NCBI GenBank assembly: GCA_002392835.1
Contig: DGHX01000165.1
Location: forward strand, 34,447-50,696
Source: Prevotella sp. UBA3837
Lineage (GTDB): Bacteria > Bacteroidota > Bacteroidia > Bacteroidales > Bacteroidaceae
Reading direction: 5' to 3'
DNA length: 16,250 nt
Under the pieces are notes generated by a model, which was given only the letters and a program-made list of their open reading frames with translations, was not told the DNA's origin and made no database searches. Shown here piece after piece: positions 5,358 to 12,127 of the stretch. Position 1 is the first letter of the stretch; each line of letters begins with the position of its first letter. Both the position numbers and the translations under genes were made by a program.

Positions 5358-6413
5358 TCAGTCCCACTCCCACTCGGCTTCGTCCTCCTTGGTGAAGATT
5401 TCGCTGCGCCAGTATTCGTTGCCGTTGCGGAAGACGAGCATCTCGTAGCACTCCTGTGGCAGCGTTGCCGGCTGTTCGAGCGGGCCTCCCTGCAGTGCCA
5501 GCTCAAAGCGTTTGGCACGGCTGTCGAGGCGCATCACCAGGGTGGGGGTCACGTCGGGGGCTATGGCGCGCAGCTGTTCCATCTGCTGGCTGAGGGGTTC
5601 GAAGCTGAACCAGCAGAATACCTGCATGTTGGCGGTGCCCTCCAGCCACTCCATGGTGAGGCGCCGGGGCAGTCCGGCCTTGTGGTACTGCAGCAGCTTC
5701 AGGTCGCCGCGCTGCTGGTGGCTGCCGTCGAAGCGCTGCACCTCTATTCGGCGGAACGTCATGTCGTCGTAGTAGAGGTCCTCCTCGTCGTAGCGCTGCC
5801 ACTGCTCGCCGTCCCAGTACTCCTCTAATGGCAGGTAGCGGTAGCGGTACTGTCGCATCAGCCGGTCGTAGTAGTCGGGCTGCGGCAGTCCTGCCTCCTG
5901 CAGGTTGGCCGCCACTGCCTCGTCCTGTGCCAGGCAGGCGGCGCAGTATTCCTCGGGCGTGAGGGGAGCGATGAGCTCTGCCAGCAGCTCAGGGGCCATC
6001 GGCTGGGCCTGGTACCAGCCTATGAGCTTCGACTTCAGCGTGCCGCGCAGCCACAGCGCCACGCGGCCGTAGGGGGCTATGCCCACCACCAGCGTGCGGT
6101 AGAGTGGCACGTCTTCTAAGGCTTTCTTGCCGAGGAGCTTCTCTATGCGTGCCGTGTCGAGCTGCTGGTCGAGGGTGTAGGCGCGTGTCTCGGTGACGGC
6201 CATCCACTGCAGCTGCAAGCGGGCGGGGGCGGCGTGCTCCTTCTTCTCCACGATGACAGGGGCCGTACCCTCGCCCCACTGGCTCTCCTGGTAGTTGCCG
6301 CGCTTGATGCTCAGCTGTTCGGGCTTCTCGCCGGCGGTGATGAAACAGCGGCGGAAGGTCATCACGGGGTAGAGCCGTGGCATGCAGTCGGATGTCTGGT
6401 ATCTAAATGTCAT
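5358..6413 (-). CDS. DUF2931 family protein
   Basis: This 351-aa protein matches what I know of DUF2931. The N-terminal half has the pattern LQLQWMAVTETRAYTLDQQL (about 67-86), and then LVVGIAPYGRVALWLRG, which corresponds to the family's VGLAPGG-x-V-x-VWL-x-G core strand pair (about 107-123). A second half (about 215-340) seems to repeat the theme: MTFRR occurs near the start and again in the middle (DDMTFRR), followed by a LTMEWLEG strand like the LQLQW of the first half. The protein ends in a very acidic tail. DUF2931 proteins are often found in Bacteroidetes and Proteobacteria beside T6SS or toxin genes, but their biochemical role is unknown. No signal peptide is evident. It sits 35 bp after one acidic module gene and 39 bp before the other. 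Confidence 0.75.
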   Translation of the reverse strand: MTFRYQTSDCMPRLYPVMTFRRCFITAGEKPEQLSIKRGNYQESQWGEGTAPVIVEKKEHAAPARLQLQWMAVTETRAYTLDQQLDTARIEKLLGKKALEDVPLYRTLVVGIAPYGRVALWLRGTLKSKLIGWYQAQPMAPELLAELIAPLTPEEYCAACLAQDEAVAANLQEAGLPQPDYYDRLMRQYRYRYLPLEEYWDGEQWQRYDEEDLYYDDMTFRRIEVQRFDGSHQQRGDLKLLQYHKAGLPRRLTMEWLEGTANMQVFCWFSFEPLSQQMEQLRAIAPDVTPTLVMRLDSRAKRFELALQGGPLEQPATLPQECYEMLVFRNGNEYWRSEIFTKEDEAEWEWD

Positions 6414-6448
6414 CTTCGGTCAGGTGGTTCGTTTCTTCTGTGTGATGG

Positions 6449-7738
6449 TTACAGCAGGTCAAGCGGCGGAAGTTCCTTGCTGTCATATTCATAGGTGTCG
6501 GGATCCTCATACTCTGACGACGGCGGCAGGTCGACGTCAATCAGCTCCAGCCTTGGCATCTTCTTTCCCGGCTTGGGTGTCGGCTTTTCCGGCTGCTCCG
6601 GCTTGGGCTCCTCTACGTCAATCAGCTCCAGCTTCGGCATGGGCTTGCCGGGGTCGGGCTTGTAGTAGGGGTTCTCCACGCCCTCGAAGAATTTGCTGTC
6701 CTCGTCGTACACCATCTTGTATTTGTCTGTGGTGTTGTTGGGGTCGAACTGCGGGTTTGCCTTCGTGGGCCCGTTGAATGCGGGTTTTGCCGGCTCCTTC
6801 GGCTTGGCACCCACCATCTCCTCGGCGGTCATGATGACGTTGCCGTCTTCGTCCACCTCGTCGAAGACGATGAGCTTCGTCTCCTCGTCAATGCGGCCTT
6901 TGAAGTGGCGCTCGGGTGCGTTGGGGTCTTTCTCCGGTTCTGGCATGACGAGGAATCCGTCCTCGGTCATCTTGCCTTCGGCCTTCAGGCGCGCCACCGT
7001 CTCGTCGGGGTTGCTCTTTGGCTGCTTGTTGCTCCCGGCCTGCTCGCTGCTCTTCGTCTGTTCGGCGTTCTTCTGCTGCTCATTGTTCCCGACCTGCTCT
7101 TTGCTCTCGCCGTCCTCTTCCTCCTCCTCGTCGTCGTCCACCTGTGCGTCGCCCTGCAGCTGGTGTTCGCTGCCCACGGCCACGGCATATACGTCGCCTT
7201 CCAGGTTCTGCCATTTCTGTGCGTCGTGCAGGAATGCCGGTGTCTCCATCAGTGTGATCAGCTCGTCGAAGCTGACGCGCTGTCCCTCTGACTTGAAGAG
7301 ACCGAAGGCCTTTGCCGACTTCACCATGGTCTCCAGGGGCAGGCACGCCACCATGCCTTCGGCGCCCTTGGCATCGTCGCTGCCGCCGTTGAGGCTGTGG
7401 TATGTGCCCACGTTGGCAGTGGTGAGCCCGCCGTTGATGTTGAGGACCTGTCGCTGCAGCAGCTTGTAGCGCACCCGCTGCGACTGCCAGTCGCCTATGC
7501 TGTCAACCTTGTCGTAGACATCGTCGATGGTTCCTTTGTTGGGCGACTTCATGCCGCCCTCGCCCATGAGGTCGGCCAGGCGGCTGTTCACGCCTGTGTC
7601 TATCTCGGTGAGGTCGTCAGGGCGCGACACCGAGCCGTCGATCTCTATGTCCGAGCTGCGTTGTTCAGCGTCGTCCACAGCGCTCATCACTACCCAGTTG
7701 GTCAGCGGGTCGCCGTTCTTCCAGTCGTAGTCTGCCAT
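6449..7738 (-). CDS. Modular acidic protein related to the 4437-5318 product, unknown function
   Basis: This 429-aa protein has a unique N-terminal domain of about 195 residues (beginning MADYDWKNGDP, alpha/beta in character, no signal peptide). A disordered Asp/Glu then Gln/Asn/Ser/Lys stretch follows (about 200-245). Next come modules shared with the gene at 4437-5318: a degenerate KMTEDGFLVMPE (257-268), FKGRIDEETKLIVFDEVD-x-x-GNVI (279-302), and YKMVYDEDSKFF...NPYY (340-359). The tail repeats PMPKLELIDV (367-375) and KMPRLELIDV (393-402) and ends LPPLDLL. The basic/hydrophobic LELI/LDLL tail resembles the C-termini of its neighbours. It starts 10 bp after the stop of the upstream gene, so they are co-translated. 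No family recognised; an adaptor or accessory protein of the spike cassette is inferred only from position and shared modules. Confidence 0.87.
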   Translation of the reverse strand: MADYDWKNGDPLTNWVVMSAVDDAEQRSSDIEIDGSVSRPDDLTEIDTGVNSRLADLMGEGGMKSPNKGTIDDVYDKVDSIGDWQSQRVRYKLLQRQVLNINGGLTTANVGTYHSLNGGSDDAKGAEGMVACLPLETMVKSAKAFGLFKSEGQRVSFDELITLMETPAFLHDAQKWQNLEGDVYAVAVGSEHQLQGDAQVDDDEEEEEDGESKEQVGNNEQQKNAEQTKSSEQAGSNKQPKSNPDETVARLKAEGKMTEDGFLVMPEPEKDPNAPERHFKGRIDEETKLIVFDEVDEDGNVIMTAEEMVGAKPKEPAKPAFNGPTKANPQFDPNNTTDKYKMVYDEDSKFFEGVENPYYKPDPGKPMPKLELIDVEEPKPEQPEKPTPKPGKKMPRLELIDVDLPPSSEYEDPDTYEYDSKELPPLDLL

Positions 7739-7748
7739 GTCGTATCAA

Positions 7749-8774
7749 TTACAAAAGCTCAATCTTCAGTTGATTATTGTTGGGTCCATTGTAGTAGGGG
7801 TTCCTGTAGTGCCCTGGCACGCCGTGGATGTCGTTCACAATGACTTGTTCCAAGTTCGGGTTTTTCTTGCCTTCACGGTCAATGTCGGCGTTCACCTCTT
7901 CCCAGGTGCGTTCCTTCTGGTTGGCCCGTTGCTGCTGTTTCTCGGCTATCTCTTTGTCTGAACCTATCAGATTCACTTTTATCTGGCCATTTGAGTTGAC
8001 GGGTGTGTCGGCGGCCTCGTCCTGACCGGCTATATGGAATTTTGTTTTCGGCTTGTTGGGGTCTTTCTCTTTTGTCTTCAGTTTGATGGGGGCCGGCTCG
8101 TCTTGTTTATCCTTCCGTCTCTTCTTCTCTACGGGGCTGTGCTCCGTCACCAGGCCCGGGCAGAACGTTTGGAAGAGGTTGTAGCAGGCCGAGTAGTCGA
8201 CCTTGAACGTCCATTCCTTTTCCTTGAAGCGGTCCATGAACTTCTCGTATTCCCTGGTGAATTGTGCATAGCGCTTGTACGTGCTGTCGATGTCGCCTGC
8301 TCCTTCGCCGGTGAGCACCTGGCGCAGACCATTGCGCAGCGGGTCGCAATAGGTGTCGCAGCCTATGTGGAAGTGCACGTTCAGCTTCTCCCCCTTTTTC
8401 AGTTGCTCAGCCGTGGCTTGATAGAAGTCGAGGAGCGTGAGTGTGATGTGCGGATAGAAGCTTTCTTCATCCAGCCAACAGTTCTCCAAGATGATTAAGT
8501 CGCTGCAGTCTACATAAAGCGGCAGGTCATACTTCTTGCGCTTCTTGTAGCTGCCAGTCTCGCGCATCGGCTCTCCCAGGTGCTTGTAGCACACCGTCTC
8601 GAATTTCTTCTTGCCTATCTGGAACTTTCCCTTCTTGTAGCTCTTCAGCGCGTCGTATGGGATGACGCAGAAGAATACGCTCACCCAGTAGTCCTTGGCT
8701 TTCGACTTCGACTTGTTCTTCTTCTGCTGCAGCTTTGTGGGCTGGCTTGTCTGCGTTGCTCCTCTTCCTGCCAT
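7749..8774 (-). CDS. Basic protein of unknown function in the spike cassette, C-terminal KIELL tail
   Basis: This is a 341-aa protein. The first 27 residues are Lys/Gln/Ser-rich and look disordered. A structured region follows (about 28-212) with YWVSVFFCVIPYDALKSY, LPLYVDCSDLIILENC, FYPHITLTLLDFY and LNVHFHIGCDTYCDP, mostly strands with some Cys and His. The C-terminal third is a charged linker (KKRRKDKQDEPAP...) with two short strand-like pieces (KTKFHIAGQ, GQIKVNLIGSD). It ends with NPYYNG and the tail LKIELL. NPYY and the ELL tail also occur in the next two module proteins, which ties the three together. It starts 15 bp after the PAAR-like gene and ends 10 bp before the next gene. I do not recognise a family. 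A possible role is adaptor or cargo for the DUF4280 tip, from position only. Confidence 0.85.
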   Translation of the reverse strand: MAGRGATQTSQPTKLQQKKNKSKSKAKDYWVSVFFCVIPYDALKSYKKGKFQIGKKKFETVCYKHLGEPMRETGSYKKRKKYDLPLYVDCSDLIILENCWLDEESFYPHITLTLLDFYQATAEQLKKGEKLNVHFHIGCDTYCDPLRNGLRQVLTGEGAGDIDSTYKRYAQFTREYEKFMDRFKEKEWTFKVDYSACYNLFQTFCPGLVTEHSPVEKKRRKDKQDEPAPIKLKTKEKDPNKPKTKFHIAGQDEAADTPVNSNGQIKVNLIGSDKEIAEKQQQRANQKERTWEEVNADIDREGKKNPNLEQVIVNDIHGVPGHYRNPYYNGPNNNQLKIELL

Positions 8775-8789
8775 AGCTGGTTTGTACTG

Positions 8790-10517
8790 TTATTTGTTTC
8801 CGCCTTGCTGGCTGTTTTTCTTACTGACGAGTTTCTCCATGCCTTTCATGCCGTCGGCCTGCGAGGTGTTGTAGTCGAAGGTGGCTTCGTCGCCGAAGAC
8901 GGCCTCGTGCTTCTCGTGGAGCACCTCCTTCGAGGCTGCGTATTCCTGGTCGGCGGCGCGCCGTTCCACTGCCACGTCAGCGGCCTTTTGGTCGTAGCGG
9001 GCTGTCTCGCTGATGTGCATGTCGTAGAATGGGTTCTCGCCCTTGCTGGCGTCGTAGCCGTTCTCGTCGCCCCACTGGCGTGCCTCGGAGGCTGCCGTAA
9101 AGTTCTTGTCGGCGGCTTCGCGGTATTGGTCTTCCTCCCTCTGCAGCGCACGCGCCGTCTGTCCCTTGGCACGGGTGTCGGCCTTTGCCTCGTTATATTC
9201 GTTCATGGCCTGGTCGTGCTCGGCCTGCTTGGCGCGTGCCGTCTGCACGTGGTAGGCCGCCTGTGCCGTGTCGTCGGCCTCCTTCTTCTCGGCTTCCAGA
9301 CCCTGGCGGGTGTCCTCTAAGGCTTGCTTCTCCCTCGACATCTCGTTGTATTTCCTGTGCGCTTCGGCGCGCGGCTCAACCACCTTGTTCAGCTCAGCCA
9401 TCTTGGCGGCCTCGTCGGCCTTGGCCTGTTGCTCCTTCTTGGCCATGTCGTCGGCATAGCCCTGATATTTCTGCTGCTGTTGCAGGCAGTAGTCACGGTC
9501 TTCCGGCGTCTTGGCGTTGTTGGCCCATTCGCCCCAGTTGTTGGCTTCGGTCTGCAGGTTGTTGTGGCGTTTTTCCAGGTCTTCGCTCTTTGCGTGGGCT
9601 TCCTCCCAGGGGCCGTACTTCTCTCTGAATGCCTGGTCCTGCTTGGTCACCTCCTGATACTGCTTGGCCATCTTCTTGTCCTGCTTTGCTATCTGCTTGT
9701 CGACCATGGCTATCTGCTTGTCCTTCTCCTTCGACTCGGTGAGCGACTGGTCGAGCATCTGCTGCACCTCCTGGTCGCTGAGCTGCTGCGGCTGCTGGCT
9801 CTGGTAGAAGTCTGACTTCTGGGTGTAGATGCGGTATTTGTTGTTTGCAGCCTCCACGGCGGCGTTCTGCTTCTGCTGTGCGCTGGCGCGGTAGGTGTTG
9901 GCGGCTTCGCGTGCCTTGGCGGCCTTCTCGGTGTCGCCTGCTGCCTCGTATTCGGCGGCCTGCCGCTCCAGGCTCTCGGCGGCCCAGAGGTCGCTGGTGC
10001 CGGCATACTGTGCGGCTTTCAGGTCCTCCTGATACTGCCGCTGCTCCCACGGTTCCAGTGACTTGAACTCCAGCTCGTCGAGTGGCTGTATGGGCTGTGG
10101 CATGCCGGGTATGGGCGGTGGCGTCATGTTGGGTATGGCGGGCATCTGGCCGTCGGTGGTGAAGCGGATGACGCCACCCCACGTGCAGACGCACATGCTC
10201 TGGCTGGTCAGGGCCGGCATGTTGTCGACGAGCATCATCGGGTTGCCGGGCTGCCAGGGGGCGGTGAGGGCGGGTATGCAGGGCATGGGGGTGAGCACAC
10301 CCATGGCGGCACTCGTGGCCGAGGCCACGGTGGGGTTGCTCAGCGTGTTGCACATGCCGAAGGGCATGACATTCACCATGGGCTTGAAGTCCATGATGTT
10401 GGCCATGGTCATCTCACCCAGCTGCACCATGCGCCCCGGCAGCACCACCAGTGCCGAGGGTGCCATGCCGAAGGTGCACGTCATCTGGGCACCGTTGCAA
10501 ATGTAGTTATCTCCCAT
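8790..10517 (-). CDS. DUF4280 PAAR-like spike-tip protein with long coiled-coil extension
   Basis: This 575-aa protein opens with a clear DUF4280 (PAAR-like) domain at residues 1-125. Markers in order are CNGAQMTCTFG (Cys 7 and 14), MANIMDFKPMVNVMPFG, NPTVASATSAA, LTPMPCIPAL, WQPG and CVCTWGGVIRF. PAAR proteins cap the tip of the VgrG spike and often carry an effector domain. A Pro/Met-rich linker (about 125-150) follows, then about 400 residues of Ala/Gln/Glu/Lys-rich sequence that should be mostly coiled coil, with FDYNTSQADGMKGMEKL near the end. I see no toxin motif in the extension. It may be a carrier or docking arm, or a helical pore-forming type effector that motif reading cannot detect. 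It is in the VgrG operon, two genes downstream of the small helical protein. Confidence 0.9.
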   Translation of the reverse strand: MGDNYICNGAQMTCTFGMAPSALVVLPGRMVQLGEMTMANIMDFKPMVNVMPFGMCNTLSNPTVASATSAAMGVLTPMPCIPALTAPWQPGNPMMLVDNMPALTSQSMCVCTWGGVIRFTTDGQMPAIPNMTPPPIPGMPQPIQPLDELEFKSLEPWEQRQYQEDLKAAQYAGTSDLWAAESLERQAAEYEAAGDTEKAAKAREAANTYRASAQQKQNAAVEAANNKYRIYTQKSDFYQSQQPQQLSDQEVQQMLDQSLTESKEKDKQIAMVDKQIAKQDKKMAKQYQEVTKQDQAFREKYGPWEEAHAKSEDLEKRHNNLQTEANNWGEWANNAKTPEDRDYCLQQQQKYQGYADDMAKKEQQAKADEAAKMAELNKVVEPRAEAHRKYNEMSREKQALEDTRQGLEAEKKEADDTAQAAYHVQTARAKQAEHDQAMNEYNEAKADTRAKGQTARALQREEDQYREAADKNFTAASEARQWGDENGYDASKGENPFYDMHISETARYDQKAADVAVERRAADQEYAASKEVLHEKHEAVFGDEATFDYNTSQADGMKGMEKLVSKKNSQQGGNK

Positions 10518-10584
10518 TTATGCTTGTGATATGAAATTGGAAGTTAGTGTATGTAGAGTACTCCCTGCTCCGTTGACGGCGTGT

Positions 10585-11394
10585 TCAGAGCTTGTCGGTG
10601 GAATACTCTGCCAGCGGCTTGGAACTGTTGCTGATGGTGGAGGAGATGCGCTCCTTCATCGCCTCCAAGGCTGTTTTCTTCTTGGGGGGTAGTTTCGTCT
10701 TTCTGGTTTTCTCGTGCGCCGCCGAAACGGCTTCGGTCTTTTTACTCAGTTCTGCCCCCGTCTTTCTCCTTTCAGCCTGGGCTTCTTCTATCTCTTTCTT
10801 CTTCTTGTCTTTCTCATCTTCTTTTTGCCAGTACTGCTGGCGATATTCCTCGGCCTCATCCCATTTTCCTTCCTCTTTGGCTTCCTTGTATTTCGCCTTC
10901 AGTCCTGCCTGCTGCGTTTCTATGGTGTCAATGTCCGATTCCAGGTTGTTGATGCGTCTGGATTCGCTTTCACGCTTTTCGAAAGTCTCGTTCCATTCTT
11001 TCCTGGCCTGATGTTCTTCCACGAAGGCTTTCTGGCCATCCTGGTTGAACTGCCACCCGCCTTTGCCGTCATGCTGGAAGGCAGCAAAAGCGAAGTCCTC
11101 CTTGTATTGGGCTTGTTCCAGCTCCTCCTTGGCCTTCTTCTCCTCATCCCATGCCGCCATCATCTTCTCCATCTTCTTACCCTCGGGGTCGCCGGTGAAA
11201 CTGAAGTAATCCTGTTCAGCCGCTTTTACTTTGGCTTGAGCGGCGTTATACTTGTTCTGCTTCTCTCGCTTCTCTGCTGCGGCAATGTCGTAGTTGTTCC
11301 GCATATCCTGTTCGTTGGTGGCGTAGGGATTGCCGTACTCGTCCATCATGACGGTGCTGCCGCTGTCCTTTTTCTTATCTTTTTTCTTTCCCAT
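10585..11394 (-). CDS. Lys-rich coiled-coil protein, unknown function
   Basis: This 269-aa protein begins with a Lys/Asp cluster (MGKKKDKKKDSGS). A short motif DEYGNPYATNEQD follows, then long charged helices over almost the whole length (Ala/Glu/Lys/Gln rich, with one interruption near FQHDGKGGWQF). No signal peptide or membrane segment is seen. It lies between the VgrG-proximal helical protein and the PAAR-like gene, with 67 bp to the PAAR-like start. Its heptad-rich build is like the extension of that PAAR-like protein and the N-terminal region of the TssD fusion, so the three could pack together. That is inference. No family is recognised; a chaperone, adaptor or cargo is possible. Confidence 0.83.
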   Translation of the reverse strand: MGKKKDKKKDSGSTVMMDEYGNPYATNEQDMRNNYDIAAAEKREKQNKYNAAQAKVKAAEQDYFSFTGDPEGKKMEKMMAAWDEEKKAKEELEQAQYKEDFAFAAFQHDGKGGWQFNQDGQKAFVEEHQARKEWNETFEKRESESRRINNLESDIDTIETQQAGLKAKYKEAKEEGKWDEAEEYRQQYWQKEDEKDKKKKEIEEAQAERRKTGAELSKKTEAVSAAHEKTRKTKLPPKKKTALEAMKERISSTISNSSKPLAEYSTDKL

Positions 11395-11452
11395 AGTAGT
11401 AATTCAGTTTTTAGGTTTCACGGCGTGCGCGCAGTGGCAGGTGTTGCAGCCT

Positions 11453-12124
11453 TTATGGCAGACGGTCGAATGCCCGCCGCATGATGAGGTCGATGGTGTT
11501 GGTGTCGTTCTCGGCCATGGCCTTGAGGAATGCGGGTGCGTCGGCCACCTGCACGGAGAGCTTGCCGGTGAGGCGCATGGTATCGTCGACGGCTTTCATT
11601 GCGGCCTCGTTGCCCTTCTCGGCTATGTGTGCGAAGAGCGAGAGGCGGTCGTCGCGCTCGGGGTATTTGTCAGCGAGCTGGAAGAGGGCTTCGGCCAGGT
11701 TGCGGCTGTTGCTTTCGAGCTGTATGCCGCGCTCGTGCAGCTGTCGTGCCGTAGCGTCGGCCCGCAGGTTGTGCTTCTCGGCCTTCTCCGGCTCGGCGTC
11801 GGCTGCCGTGAGCTGTCGGTCGAGGGCGACGGTCAGCTTGTTCATCTCCTTCAGGTTGTCCTGAATACTTTCCACTGTGCCTTCCCGCATGTCGGCGTAG
11901 TCGCCCTTGCTGAGCAGCTTCTGCCCCTCCTTGCCGCCATGCTTGTCGCAGGCGGCCTCGATGGCCCTGGCGGCACGCAGCACCACGCCCAGCTGCTTCA
12001 TGCGATGCAGGGTGACGCGTATGCCGCGTGGCATGCGACGCCCCTCGCACGTCATGTTCATGAACGTGGCGGTGCCGGCCACAGCCACCCGCAGGTCCTT
12101 TAGCTCCTTTCCCCGCTTGCTCAT
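11453..12124 (-). CDS. Small helical protein immediately downstream of VgrG
   Basis: This is a 223-aa protein. Its ATG comes only 3 bp after the VgrG stop codon, which implies coupled translation and a close functional tie. The N-terminal 50 residues are basic and contain FMNMTCEGRRMPRGIRVTLHRMK. The rest reads as alpha-helical, with LTVALDRQLTAADAEPEKAE and LAEALFQLADKYPERDDRLS, ending in DLIMRRAFDRLP. There is no signal peptide or membrane segment. In T6SS loci, small proteins encoded next to vgrG are often adaptors or chaperones that load cargo on the spike, but this one shows no similarity I recognise to the known adaptors (DUF4123, DUF1795, DUF2169). The adaptor role is therefore positional inference. 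Confidence 0.86.
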   Translation of the reverse strand: MSKRGKELKDLRVAVAGTATFMNMTCEGRRMPRGIRVTLHRMKQLGVVLRAARAIEAACDKHGGKEGQKLLSKGDYADMREGTVESIQDNLKEMNKLTVALDRQLTAADAEPEKAEKHNLRADATARQLHERGIQLESNSRNLAEALFQLADKYPERDDRLSLFAHIAEKGNEAAMKAVDDTMRLTGKLSVQVADAPAFLKAMAENDTNTIDLIMRRAFDRLP

Positions 12125-12127
12125 GGC

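Noticed and set aside
8790..10517. Calling the coiled-coil extension of the PAAR-like protein a specific toxin
   Set aside because: No catalytic motif is visible; low-complexity helices alone do not support it.
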